Source: Salsuginibacillus halophilus | Lineage (GTDB): Bacteria; Bacillota; Bacilli; Bacillales; Marinococcaceae | Direction: 5' to 3' | NCBI RefSeq assembly: GCF_003014715.1 | Contig: NZ_PYAV01000001.1 | Location: forward strand, 1 to 64,000 | Length of the DNA stretch: 64,000 nucleotides | In this document: one piece after another, positions 39,559-48,257 of the stretch | How positions within the stretch are numbered: position 1 is the first letter of the stretch | Layout of the letters: the number at the start of each line of letters is the position of its first letter | Notes under the pieces: generated by a model | What the model saw: only the letters and a program-made list of their open reading frames with translations | What the model was told of the DNA's origin: nothing | Database searches by the model: none | Program-made: the position numbers and the translations under genes

Positions 39559-41388
39559 TTGTGTGGAATTACCGGCTGGGTTGCGTTTGACGAAGGGAAG
39601 CGCCCAAAACGGCGCGATGTGCTTGCGATGACCGAAACGCTGCAGCACCGCGGCCCGGATGCAGCAGAAATTTGGGCGTCTCCGGAAGCGGTCTTTGGTC
39701 ACACGAGATTAATTGTTATTGATGCAGATGGCGGCCGGCAGCCGATGACAAGAAGCTGGCGTGAAAAAACGTACACGCTTGTATACAATGGCGAGCTTTA
39801 TAACACAGATGAACTGCGTGAGCGCTTAAAAGAGCTCGGGTGGGTGTTTCAAAGTTATTCAGATACAGAAGTGGTACTTGCAGCTGCTGCTGTGTGGCAA
39901 GAAGAAGCCCCTGCTTATATGAATGGCATTTTTGCATTTGCGCTTTGGACGCATGAAACAAAACAGCTGCTTCTCGGTCGTGACCGCTTCGGGGTGAAGC
40001 CGCTCTTTTATCAAGAGGTGGATAACGGCTTAATTTTTGCATCGGAAATCAAAGCACTCCTTGCACATCAAGACGCAAAAGCGGTGCTTGATGAAACCGG
40101 GGTACATGAGCTGATGGCACTTTCACCAATGCGCACGCCTGGAAGCGGCGTTTTTAAGAACGTTAAAGAAGTCCTTCCTGCACATACGTTAAACGTGGCA
40201 AAAGAGGGGATGAAGAGCAGGCGTTACTGGCAGTTTTCAAGTCAAGAGCATTTAAAGAGCCGTGAAGAAACCATCGAAAACGTTCGAGCTCACTTGTTTC
40301 GCATCGTTAATCAGCAGCTTGTAAGTGATGAGCCAATCGGTACCTTTCTGTCTGGTGGCGTGGATTCAAGCGCCTTAACTGCCATTGCTGCAACAAAACT
40401 TGATCAGCTACCGACATTTTCTGTTGATTATGAAGCAAACGACAAGCATTTTACATCTTCAAAATTTCAGCCGGCTTCGGATCAAGACTTTATCCCCCTC
40501 GTCTCGAATCAATACAAAACAGTACACCAAACATTTACGATGCCGATTCAAGCATTGAGCAGTCATCTAAAAGAGGCGATGATTGCAAGAGACCTCCCTG
40601 GCATGGCGGATATTGACGGTTCCCTTCTCTGGATGGCCGGTGAGGTAAAACCGCATGTAACAGCAGCGCTTTCAGGCGAATGTGCAGATGAAATTTTCGG
40701 CGGTTACCCTTGGTTTTACAAGCCGGAATTAATGGAGCGCGAAAACTTCCCGTGGATGTCGTCACATACACTCCGTCAGCAGCTTTTACATCCGTCGTAT
40801 GAAAAGCATGCTGACCTTGCTCAATTTGCAAAAGAACGATTCGAAAAGACAAAAGCAGAAACACCGCTTGTCTCCGGTGAGAGCGAAGCAGCATCCCGGC
40901 GCCGGCAGCTATTTTACGTAAATGCCCACTGGTTTATGGCGACGCTTTTAGAGCGTAAAGACCGGATGACGATGAAGCGCAGTCTTGAAGTTAGGGTTCC
41001 GTTTGCTGATCATGAGTTAGCTGAATACGTGTGGAACATTCCTTGGTCATTAAAATTTGAAGGAAATGTGGAAAAAGCTGTACTGCGGCATGCGCTTAAA
41101 GGCGTACTTCCTGAGCAAGTGTTGTGGCGTAAAAAATCGCCGTATCCAAAAACCCATCACCCGGATTATACAAAAGCTGTTCAAGCGTTAGTTACAAATA
41201 TCCTGCATGACAAAGATGCACCAATTCACGAATTGATTCATCGTAACACCTTACAAACTATCGTTTCCAAAGCTGCCGCAAATACGACTGAACCATTTTT
41301 CGGTCAGTTAATGGCTGGTCCGCAGCTGCTTGCGTATATGTATCAGTTGAATGAGTGGATGAAAGCATATGATGTGAAACTTGCCTAA
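39559..41388 (+). CDS. Asparagine synthase-like glutamine amidotransferase (AsnO/AsnB type)
   Basis: A 609-residue two-domain enzyme. The class II glutaminase starts with the required Cys2 (CGITGWVAFD), which fixes the TTG start, and shows QHRGPDAAEIW. The synthetase domain has the pyrophosphate loop LSGGVDSSALT and ALSGECADEIFGGYPWF. All catalytic elements look intact. Family members make asparagine or amidate other carboxylates (peptidoglycan, natural products). It lies inside the pigment locus, and B. subtilis asnO (yisO) is close to the terpenoid-synthase-like yisP, so a role outside amino acid supply is plausible. Confidence 0.92.
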   Translation: MCGITGWVAFDEGKRPKRRDVLAMTETLQHRGPDAAEIWASPEAVFGHTRLIVIDADGGRQPMTRSWREKTYTLVYNGELYNTDELRERLKELGWVFQSYSDTEVVLAAAAVWQEEAPAYMNGIFAFALWTHETKQLLLGRDRFGVKPLFYQEVDNGLIFASEIKALLAHQDAKAVLDETGVHELMALSPMRTPGSGVFKNVKEVLPAHTLNVAKEGMKSRRYWQFSSQEHLKSREETIENVRAHLFRIVNQQLVSDEPIGTFLSGGVDSSALTAIAATKLDQLPTFSVDYEANDKHFTSSKFQPASDQDFIPLVSNQYKTVHQTFTMPIQALSSHLKEAMIARDLPGMADIDGSLLWMAGEVKPHVTAALSGECADEIFGGYPWFYKPELMERENFPWMSSHTLRQQLLHPSYEKHADLAQFAKERFEKTKAETPLVSGESEAASRRRQLFYVNAHWFMATLLERKDRMTMKRSLEVRVPFADHELAEYVWNIPWSLKFEGNVEKAVLRHALKGVLPEQVLWRKKSPYPKTHHPDYTKAVQALVTNILHDKDAPIHELIHRNTLQTIVSKAAANTTEPFFGQLMAGPQLLAYMYQLNEWMKAYDVKLA

Positions 41389-41627
41389 TGAAAGCTGAAA
41401 TCTTCCTTTTTAAAGCGGTATGAAATTCAATAAAAAATTTTTATTCACGAAAAATTTCTTCTGCAATGCGCGTTTGATCAGCTTATATGTCAGGATATAA
41501 CGCTAAAAGATTCCGTTGAAACATGTCGAATTTTTGCGAAAACCTAGGATGTAAGTGTATGCTTAACTTAAGTATAAAGCGTGAATATGACCTTTTTTCG
41601 TGCTTTACCGACGCATTTTGTAAAAAA
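41389..41627. other. AT-rich intergenic region before the crt genes
   Basis: The gap to the next gene is about 320 bp in all. This part is AT-rich with no supportable gene or convincing terminator; the candidate sigma-B promoter lies at its right end. Confidence 0.5.
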
Positions 41628-41653
41628 GTTTGTTTAAGTTTTGTAACGGGTAT
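41628..41653 (+). promoter_or_regulatory. Candidate sigma-B promoter of the crt desaturase-synthase genes
   Basis: GTTTGT, 14-bp spacer, GGGTAT: a perfect sigma-B -10 and a 4/6 -35 (an overlapping GTTTAA has only a 10-bp spacer). It is 55 nt before the first crt ATG. The staphylococcal crt operon is known to depend on sigma-B. Confidence 0.55.
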
Positions 41654-41707
41654 AAAGAAGTGATTCCTACTTTTATCGTGCGTGAAGGTAAGTGCTGGAG
41701 GCTTAAG

Positions 41708-43204
41708 ATGACAAAGCGTGAAATTGCAATTATCGGTGCTGGTCCAGGAGGGCTCGCAGCTGGCATGCTGCTGAGCTCATGGGGGTACGACGTTCAAGTT
41801 TATGAAAAGCAGCCGTTTGTCGGCGGGCGTACATCACAAAAGCAGGTGGGCCGCTATACGTTTGACCGCGGCCCGACTTTTTTTAGTATGCCGCATATTT
41901 TAGACCGGTTGTTTCAAGCAGCCGGACATTCCTTACATGAAGAGGTGCAGTTAAAAACGGTTGAACCAATGTACGAGCTTCAGTTTCCGGAAGTCTCGCT
42001 CTATCCATCAAATGATCAAGATGCAACGCGGGCGGAAATCGCACGTAAATTCCCTGGAGAAGAACTCGGGTTTGATCGTTATATGACCGAAACTGAACGA
42101 AAGTGGGAAAAACTGCTGCCGATGCTGCAAAGCGAACATGGCGCGCTGGTTGATTACCTCCGCCCGCAGACATTGAAAGCCTTGCCGCACTTATCGCTTG
42201 GACGGAGCCTTTACGGGGAGCTTGCAAGATTTTTCTATTCAGAAACATTACGGCTCGCTTTTACTTTTCAATCGAAATACTTAGGAATGTCTCCGTGGGA
42301 ATGTCCTGGTGCGTTTAGTATTTTGTCCTTTATGGAGCATAAATACGGCATGTATCACCCTGTCGGTGGTATGCATCAGCTTTCTGAAGCGATGCGCCGC
42401 GTCATTGAAGCACACGGAGGCGTCGTGCACACCGATTGCGGCGTCGAACATATTGAAACGAAAAACAGTCAGATTCAAGTACTGCACTTTGCTGATGGCA
42501 GCACGGCTTCACCGGATCATGTAGTATTAAATGCCGATGCAGCCCATGCTTTTTCTAACTTGTTTGATCAACCAGTATCAAAAGCATGGCATCCGGATAA
42601 AGTAGCGGAAAAATCGTACTCTTGTTCAACGTTTATGATGTATGCAGGCGTGAAAAAAACATTCAACGAGCCGCACCATAAAATCGTGTTTTCGTCGAAT
42701 TATAAAGAAAATGTTGAAGATATTGCTAAGCGAAAAGTACTTTCAGATGACCCCTCGATTTATATTCAAAATGGAGCTGTAACAGATGATACGTTGTCGC
42801 CTAAAGGGACAACACCGCTTTATATCTTAGCGCCTGTACCGAATAACGAAAGCGGGATTGACTGGGAAAATGAAGCGCCGGCGTTTCAAGAAAAGCTGTT
42901 TGATATGATTGCAAAAAAAACGACATACGGTGATTTGCGCCCGTATATTGAGGAGCTCGAAATTATCCACCCGGGAAACTGGGAAGCTGAACACTGGATT
43001 TATCAAGGTGCAACGTTCAGCCTTGGCCATCAGTTAAAACAAATGATGTACTTTAGGCCGCACAATGATTTTTCAGGGATCGGCAATTTATGGCTCACCG
43101 GTGGCGGGACGCATCCAGGGAGCGGCCTGCCAACGATTTTTGAATCGGCGCGTATTACTGCAGAAAAAATTGAGCAACGTCACGGCATTTGGAGGGAAAC
43201 GTAA
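41708..43204 (+). CDS. CrtN/CrtI-type carotenoid desaturase or oxidase (first paralogue)
   Basis: A 498-residue FAD amine-oxidase-like enzyme. The N-terminal motif IAIIGAGPGGLAAGMLLSSW with EKQPFVGGRT is typical, as is RGPTFFSMPHIL, and the C-terminal FAD signature GGGTHPGSGLPTIFESA (about 473-489). In C30 carotenoid pathways one such enzyme desaturates 4,4'-diapophytoene and a paralogue (CrtP/CrtNb) oxidises terminal methyls. This paralogue may be the oxidase, but I cannot assign it by eye. TGGAGGC precedes the ATG. The stop overlaps the next start (TAATG). Confidence 0.88.
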   Translation: MTKREIAIIGAGPGGLAAGMLLSSWGYDVQVYEKQPFVGGRTSQKQVGRYTFDRGPTFFSMPHILDRLFQAAGHSLHEEVQLKTVEPMYELQFPEVSLYPSNDQDATRAEIARKFPGEELGFDRYMTETERKWEKLLPMLQSEHGALVDYLRPQTLKALPHLSLGRSLYGELARFFYSETLRLAFTFQSKYLGMSPWECPGAFSILSFMEHKYGMYHPVGGMHQLSEAMRRVIEAHGGVVHTDCGVEHIETKNSQIQVLHFADGSTASPDHVVLNADAAHAFSNLFDQPVSKAWHPDKVAEKSYSCSTFMMYAGVKKTFNEPHHKIVFSSNYKENVEDIAKRKVLSDDPSIYIQNGAVTDDTLSPKGTTPLYILAPVPNNESGIDWENEAPAFQEKLFDMIAKKTTYGDLRPYIEELEIIHPGNWEAEHWIYQGATFSLGHQLKQMMYFRPHNDFSGIGNLWLTGGGTHPGSGLPTIFESARITAEKIEQRHGIWRET

Positions 43205-44676
43205 TGAAAACGGTAATTGCCGGCGGCGGAATTGGCGGCTTAGTGACAGCTTTATATGCGACTCATCACGGTGATGAAGTCACTTTAATTGAGCAGCAGT
43301 CAAAGCTTGGCGGCCGGATGCAGTATGTAGAAAACGCTGGCTTCAAAATTGACGCAGGTCCTACGATTGTGCTGCTTCCAGATATGATCCAAGAGATTTT
43401 ACAGGAAACCGGGTTCCCGGTGGAGTCTCTTGACTGGCAGCTTTGTGACCCATTGTATACGATGAATTATCCAGACGGTTCTTCGTTTCGCAAGTTTAAT
43501 CATCCGGTGCGTCAAATGGATGAAATTGAGGCGATGTTTCCTGGAGAAGGGCCAAATTATGCCCGTTTTCTAGAAGAAATGAAAGTGCGATTTGAAGAAG
43601 GGCGGGCAGCCTTTTTGGAAAAAGCATTTTTAACGAAGCGGTCGTTTTTCACAGCTGAAAACATGAAAGCACTCTGGCGGATGAAAGCGTATAAAAGTGT
43701 ACGGTCACTGGCGCGCACGTATTTTTCTAACCCGCGGCTGCAGGAGGCATTTTATTTTCAAACGTTGTATATCGGCGGGCAGCCGTCGAAAGCGCCAGCC
43801 ATGTATTCGCTCGTCCCGTTCAGTGAGCAGCATCACGGGATCTGGTATTTAAAAGGTGGATATGCCGGTTTAATCGAAGCCATTGAAGCAGAGCTGCGGC
43901 GACGCGGTGTAACGATTCGCACCAACGAAGCAGTGACCGAGGTGACGCACGAATCAAATCGAGCGGTAGCATTGCAAACTGAAACAGGTGAAGTGGAGGG
44001 TGACCGGTTTATTATGAATGGTGATTTTCCGGTAACGAAAGAGCTGCTTAAAGAGCAGTCAAAAAAGCCAGGTCAAACTTATGAACCGTCTTCAGGTTGT
44101 TTACTCATTTATCTCGGTTTAAACCGGTTTTACGCTGATGCTGAAGTTCACCAGTTTTTTATGAATGATGCATTTGATGCACATATGACGGACGTATTTA
44201 AGTACCGCAGCTGGCATCCGGATCCATCATTTTATGTGTTTTACCCGAGCTTAATTGATGAAACCCTTGCACCTGCTGGAAAAAGTGTGATGTATATGCT
44301 CGTTCCTGTACCTGCTGGAAAGCCGGATACTGATGTGGAACGTTACGCTGAAGCAGTGATTGAAAAAGCAGAAGCGCGCGGTTTTTCCGGACTTTGTGAG
44401 GCGATCGAGTGGAAGGAGCTGCGCACGCCGCAGGATGCTGAAATGGACGGTTTGTTTGAAGGCGGCAGCTTCGGGCTTGCGCCGACCCTTATGCAGTCAG
44501 GTGCCTTTCGTCCCCAGTTGAAGCCGTACCGGAGTGAAAATGTGTATGCTGTCGGGGCATCAATTCACCCCGGTGGCGGGGTGCCGATTGTGATGCAGGG
44601 TGCAAAACTCCTTGCCCGTTACCTTTATGAAGACACGCAAGCGCCGGTGTCATCTGATGGAAAGGAAGTGGAATGA
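43204..44676 (+). CDS. CrtN-type carotenoid desaturase or oxidase (second paralogue)
   Basis: A 490-residue paralogue of the preceding gene product. Motifs: VIAGGGIGGLVTALYATHHG, LIEQQSKLGGRMQYV, IDAGPTIVLLPDMI, and near the C-terminus GASIHPGGGVPIVMQGAKL. SAPAMYSLVPF-type residues and the HGIWYLKGGYAGL segment are usual in diapophytoene desaturases. GGAGGG lies 7 nt before the ATG, which overlaps the previous stop by one base. Membrane-associated action on squalene-like C30 substrate is inferred from CrtM beside it. Confidence 0.88.
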   Translation: MKTVIAGGGIGGLVTALYATHHGDEVTLIEQQSKLGGRMQYVENAGFKIDAGPTIVLLPDMIQEILQETGFPVESLDWQLCDPLYTMNYPDGSSFRKFNHPVRQMDEIEAMFPGEGPNYARFLEEMKVRFEEGRAAFLEKAFLTKRSFFTAENMKALWRMKAYKSVRSLARTYFSNPRLQEAFYFQTLYIGGQPSKAPAMYSLVPFSEQHHGIWYLKGGYAGLIEAIEAELRRRGVTIRTNEAVTEVTHESNRAVALQTETGEVEGDRFIMNGDFPVTKELLKEQSKKPGQTYEPSSGCLLIYLGLNRFYADAEVHQFFMNDAFDAHMTDVFKYRSWHPDPSFYVFYPSLIDETLAPAGKSVMYMLVPVPAGKPDTDVERYAEAVIEKAEARGFSGLCEAIEWKELRTPQDAEMDGLFEGGSFGLAPTLMQSGAFRPQLKPYRSENVYAVGASIHPGGGVPIVMQGAKLLARYLYEDTQAPVSSDGKEVE

Positions 44677-44677
44677 T

Positions 44678-45517
44678 ATGAAAGATGTACAAACAGCTTA
44701 CGCCGATTGTAAAGCTGTGATCGACGCGCACAGTAAAACGTTTGCGAAAGCTTTCAGCCCTCTCCCGAAAGAAAAGCGTCAAGCAGTTTGGGCGGTTTAT
44801 GCTTTTTGCCGCCAAGCTGATGATATTGTGGACGAAGGAAGTGAGCCGGAAGTAGAACTACTGCAGTTTCGTAAAGCGTTCCGCGACTTTCTTGAAGGTG
44901 ATTACGACCGGTCATCAAGCTTGTGGATCGCATTAGCAGATGTGTTCGAACGTTTTCCGATGAGTGATGCTCCGTTTTGGGATATGATCCATGGTCAGGA
45001 AATGGACATTGAAGCCTCTGTGTACGGTACGCTTGAAGATGTTGAAACGTATGCCTACTTTGTGGCGAGCACCGTCGGCTTAATGCTCCTTCCAATTTTA
45101 GCTCCGGAACGCCGTGAGGAGCTCGCAGAAGGCGCGGTAGCACTTGGCAAGGCGATGCAGCTTACAAATATTCTGCGCGATGTTGGCGAGGATCTGGAAA
45201 TGAACCGGATCTATGTGCCTGCAGAGTTGATTTCACGCCACGGTGCAGAAGAAGCTTTTCACCGGAAAGAGGCGACAGCTCCGTTTATTTTATGTTGGGA
45301 AGAAGTTGCAGAAAGAGCTGAAGTTTTGTATCAAAAGGCTTTTGAAACGATGCATTTATACCCGCGTGAGGCCCGGATTCCGGTTAAAGGATCCGCATAT
45401 ATGTACCGGGCGATTTTAAACTCTGTTCGTAAAAATGAATACGATGTTTTTCACAAGCGTGCGCACGTAAGTTTAGATGAAAAAGAAGAAATTATTCAGA
45501 AGCTTTCAAGCAGCTGA
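44678..45517 (+). CDS. crtM: Squalene/phytoene synthase family protein (diapophytoene synthase, CrtM-like)
   Basis: A 279-residue all-helical prenyl-transferring synthase. The first Asp-rich motif is QADDIVDEG (about 45-53), the second LTNILRDVGEDLEMNRIYVP (about 164-183), both binding Mg2+-pyrophosphate; YAFCRQ and YFVASTVG are also typical. It would join two farnesyl diphosphates into 4,4'-diapophytoene. The ATG follows AAAGGAAG and sits one base after the preceding stop, so it is the last gene of a tight three-gene unit. A long hairpin follows. Confidence 0.92.
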   Translation: MKDVQTAYADCKAVIDAHSKTFAKAFSPLPKEKRQAVWAVYAFCRQADDIVDEGSEPEVELLQFRKAFRDFLEGDYDRSSSLWIALADVFERFPMSDAPFWDMIHGQEMDIEASVYGTLEDVETYAYFVASTVGLMLLPILAPERREELAEGAVALGKAMQLTNILRDVGEDLEMNRIYVPAELISRHGAEEAFHRKEATAPFILCWEEVAERAEVLYQKAFETMHLYPREARIPVKGSAYMYRAILNSVRKNEYDVFHKRAHVSLDEKEEIIQKLSSS

Positions 45518-45525
45518 AGTTTGCA

Positions 45526-45581
45526 CAGGCTCAAAGGAAAAAGCAGTGTTTGTTTGTCTGCATTTTCAACTTTGAGCCTGT
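45526..45581 (+). terminator. Long hairpin after crtM
   Basis: Outer stem ACAGGCTCAAAG / CTTTGAGCCTGT (12 bp) continues into GAAAAGCAG / CTGC-a-TTTTC with small bulges and an 11-nt loop, 21 bp in all. No T run follows, so it may act as an mRNA 3'-end stabiliser or a Rho-linked end rather than a classical terminator. Confidence 0.7.
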
Positions 45582-45742
45582 CGTTTATCTCAGGTTCTTT
45601 GCAGCTTGTTAAATCAATACAGCCAGCTACTTGTTGCCTGCGGAAAAATTGTTTAAAATATAATGTAGCGAGTGCGTACGACAAAAGAACAAAAGCGGTA
45701 AATTGTACAATCGTTTGATGACATTGAAATGAGGGATGGACA

Positions 45743-46003
45743 GTGAGCATTAAATTAATTAATATCGGTTTTGGCAATATTGTATCAGCCAACCGGATGA
45801 TTTCCATCGTCAGTCCGGAATCAGCCCCGATTAAGCGGATTATTCAAGAAGGGCGCGATCGCAATATGCTAATCGATGCTACATACGGCCGCCGTACTCG
45901 CGCGGTAATTGTGATGGATAGCGATCACGTCATTTTATCGGCCGTGCAGCCGGAAACGGTGGCGCAGCGTCTGCATACAAAAGACGATAATGAAGACGAA
46001 TAG
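45743..46003 (+). CDS. remA: Extracellular matrix regulator RemA
   Basis: An 86-residue DNA-binding protein (YlzA/DUF370), with the conserved [20 protein letters not shown] and [13 protein letters not shown]. In B. subtilis RemA activates biofilm matrix operons and osmoprotection genes. The GTG start has GAGGGATGG upstream. It begins the conserved remA-gmk-rpoZ-coaBC run. The usual upstream gene yicC/yloC is missing, replaced by the pigment locus. The acidic tail DDNEDE is longer than I recall for B. subtilis. Confidence 0.95.
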   Translation: MSIKLINIGFGNIVSANRMISIVSPESAPIKRIIQEGRDRNMLIDATYGRRTRAVIVMDSDHVILSAVQPETVAQRLHTKDDNEDE

Positions 46004-46029
46004 TTTGAGGAAAGTAGGCGAAAGTGATT

Positions 46030-46647
46030 ATGAAACAAGATAAAGGGTTGCTGCTCGTTTTATCCGGGCCCGCGGGTGTCGGCAAAGGCACGGTGTGCAG
46101 CACGCTCCGCGAAAGTGATGCAAATATCACTTACTCTGTATCCGCAACGACACGCGCACCGCGTGAAGGTGAAGTGGACGGAGTAAACTATTACTTTAAA
46201 ACACGTCAAGCGTTTGAGGACATGATTGCAAAAGGTGAGCTTTTAGAGTGGGCACAATACGTCAACAATTATTACGGAACACCGCTTCCCTACGTTGAAA
46301 AATCGCTTGAAAGCGGCAACGACATCATGTTGGAAATTGAAGTCCAAGGGGCAGAGAAGGTTAAAGAACGCTACCCGGACGGGGTGTTTATTTTCTTGAT
46401 GCCACCGAGCCTTGAAGAACTCAAAAACCGAATCGTTAACCGTGGTACAGAATCAATGGATACCATTCACGAACGGATGACGGTGGCTAAAGATGAACTC
46501 GACACGATGGACATGTATGATTATGTCGTTGTGAATGACGAAGTAGAAAGCGCTGTTGAACGGATCCGTGCCATTTTAACTGCAGAACACTGCCGCAAAG
46601 ACCGGCTGATTGAAAAATATAAAGAGCAATTGGAGGCTGAAAACTAA
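46030..46647 (+). CDS. gmk: Guanylate kinase
   Basis: A 205-residue enzyme that phosphorylates GMP to GDP with ATP. The P-loop [11 protein letters not shown] is at about 12-22; the GMP-binding residues are in [14 protein letters not shown] and the lid region in NRIVNRGTE. The ATG at 46030 is used; the GTG two codons before is an alternative, and the ribosome site (GAGGAAAG) is rather far from both. The stop codon overlaps the rpoZ start. Confidence 0.96.
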   Translation: MKQDKGLLLVLSGPAGVGKGTVCSTLRESDANITYSVSATTRAPREGEVDGVNYYFKTRQAFEDMIAKGELLEWAQYVNNYYGTPLPYVEKSLESGNDIMLEIEVQGAEKVKERYPDGVFIFLMPPSLEELKNRIVNRGTESMDTIHERMTVAKDELDTMDMYDYVVVNDEVESAVERIRAILTAEHCRKDRLIEKYKEQLEAEN

Positions 46648-46850
46648 TGCTACATCCATCCATTGATGAACTAATGCGTACGATTGACTCCAAGTATACG
46701 TTGGTTACAATTTCTGCCCAGCGCGCCCGGGAGTTTCAAGAAATGGAAGAAGTAACGCCAAACGTCGAAAAATCAACATCTAACAAATATGTAGGTATGG
46801 CGCTTGAAGAAATTCAAGCAGGTACGCTGACTTACCAGCACTCAAAATAA
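46647..46850 (+). CDS. rpoZ: RNA polymerase omega subunit
   Basis: A 67-residue omega subunit that helps assemble RNA polymerase around beta'. It starts [20 protein letters not shown] and has the conserved SAQRARE motif and [12 protein letters not shown]. Length and order after gmk match B. subtilis. Translation is coupled through TAATG with gmk. A terminator-like hairpin follows. Confidence 0.95.
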   Translation: MLHPSIDELMRTIDSKYTLVTISAQRAREFQEMEEVTPNVEKSTSNKYVGMALEEIQAGTLTYQHSK

Positions 46851-46863
46851 CGTACGGCCGAAG

Positions 46864-46896
46864 TGGAGCCTTCCGATCAGGGAGGGCTCCCTTTTA
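46864..46896 (+). terminator. Terminator after rpoZ
   Basis: GGAGCC-tt-CC / GG-ga-GGCTCC stem with a short loop and CTTTTA tail. Confidence 0.75.
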
Positions 46897-46932
46897 CTAT
46901 GTCATTAAAATACGCAACAAATGTTGCTTTGC

Positions 46933-46968
46933 GGTGGACACTTGGACCCGACGGGCACTAGTGCCACC
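46933..46968 (+). other. GC-rich leader hairpin upstream of coaBC
   Basis: GGTGG-a-CACT pairs with AGTG-CCACC and encloses an inner CCC-GAC-GGG stem-loop. No T run follows. It lies 80 nt before coaBC in an otherwise AT-rich gap and matches no riboswitch I know; it may be an RNA leader structure or a protein-binding site. Confidence 0.45.
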
Positions 46969-47048
46969 TGTGAAAGCGAGTATATTTTCAAAACCTATCA
47001 TTTAAGGTGTACTTTATATGATAACCATAAATTAAAGGAGGCCGTGTC

Positions 47049-48254
47049 ATGAGTGTTCAAGGAAAGCGGGTTGTACTTGCTGTTACCGGCGGCATCGCAG
47101 CATTTAAGTCAGCATCACTTGCAAGTCAACTCACTCAGGCAGGTGCAAAAGTGCAGGTAATGATGACAAAAGCAGCAAAAGAGTTTATTGCGCCGCTTAC
47201 ATTTCAAGCATTGACCCGCTCCCGTGTATATGATGATACATTTCGCGAAGAAAACCCTGAAGAAATCGCCCATATTGATGTCGCAGATGAAGCTGATGTC
47301 ATTGTGGTAGCCCCGGCAACAGCAGATGCGATTGCCCGGATGGCGCAAGGTCATGCAGATGATATGGTGACGACAACGTTACTAGCGACAAAGGCACCTG
47401 TGTTTGTTTCACCGGCAATGAATGTAAATATGTACCATCATCCGGCTGTTCAAAAAAACTTACAAACCTTGGCTGACCGCGGGGTAAAAATGCTTGAAGC
47501 AGGTGACGGTTATCTTGCCTGCGGCTGGGTTGGTAAAGGCCGTATGGCTGAACCTGTCGAAATTCAAAATGCACTGGAAGCGTTTTTTACTAAACCGCTT
47601 ACCCTCCAAGGTGTACACGTACTTGTCACAGCCGGCCCGACCCGGGAGATGGCTGATCCTGTACGATTTCTTTCTAATCCATCTTCAGGACGGATGGGGT
47701 TTGCGATTGCTGAGGAAGCAGCCAGGCGCGGAGCAGAGGTTACGTTAATTGCCGGACCTGTAGAGTTATCAACACCTCCAGAGGTTCACCGGGTGAATGT
47801 TGTATCAGCTGAAGAAATGTATAACGCTGTAACAAAGCATCTTTCAGCCGAAGCAATCGTTGTAAAAACAGCTGCTGTCAGTGACTACCGGCCGAAAACG
47901 TACCAGGCGCAAAAAGCAAAAAAAGAAGATGGTGAAACTGTACTTGAACTTGAACGAACCCCGGACATTTTAAAAATGCTCGGCGAACAAAAAGAAGCAC
48001 AGTTTTTAGTCGGCTTTGCTGCTGAAACGGATGAAGTTGAAACTTATGCGAAAGACAAACTCGAGCGTAAAAATCTCGATATGGTTGTTGCAAATGATAT
48101 TACTGCAGACGGCGCAGGTTTTGCCGGCGATACAAACGAAGTGATGATTATGACGAAAGAAGAAACACACCGGCTGCCCGCCTTAACGAAACGAGAAACG
48201 AGCGTTCAGATCTGGGATGCTGTCGAGCAAAATCGTTGCAAGGGGCAGGGGTAG
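47049..48254 (+). CDS. coaBC: Bifunctional phosphopantothenoylcysteine decarboxylase/synthetase
   Basis: A 401-residue fusion for coenzyme A synthesis. The N-terminal CoaC flavoprotein part (LAVTGGIAAFKSASLASQLT) has catalytic His in IAHIDVADEADV and the Cys loop in GYLACGWVGKGRM (about 157). The C-terminal CoaB part has the CTP-binding VTAGPTREMADPVRFLSN and VVKTAAVSDYRP (Lys). AAAGGAGG precedes the ATG. Three bases separate it from priA. Confidence 0.96.
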   Translation: MSVQGKRVVLAVTGGIAAFKSASLASQLTQAGAKVQVMMTKAAKEFIAPLTFQALTRSRVYDDTFREENPEEIAHIDVADEADVIVVAPATADAIARMAQGHADDMVTTTLLATKAPVFVSPAMNVNMYHHPAVQKNLQTLADRGVKMLEAGDGYLACGWVGKGRMAEPVEIQNALEAFFTKPLTLQGVHVLVTAGPTREMADPVRFLSNPSSGRMGFAIAEEAARRGAEVTLIAGPVELSTPPEVHRVNVVSAEEMYNAVTKHLSAEAIVVKTAAVSDYRPKTYQAQKAKKEDGETVLELERTPDILKMLGEQKEAQFLVGFAAETDEVETYAKDKLERKNLDMVVANDITADGAGFAGDTNEVMIMTKEETHRLPALTKRETSVQIWDAVEQNRCKGQG

Positions 48255-48257
48255 CCT

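Noticed and set aside
46933-46968. T-box or known riboswitch before coaBC
   Set aside because: No T-box AGGGTGGNACC motif, no terminator/antiterminator pair, and no match to riboswitch cores I know.
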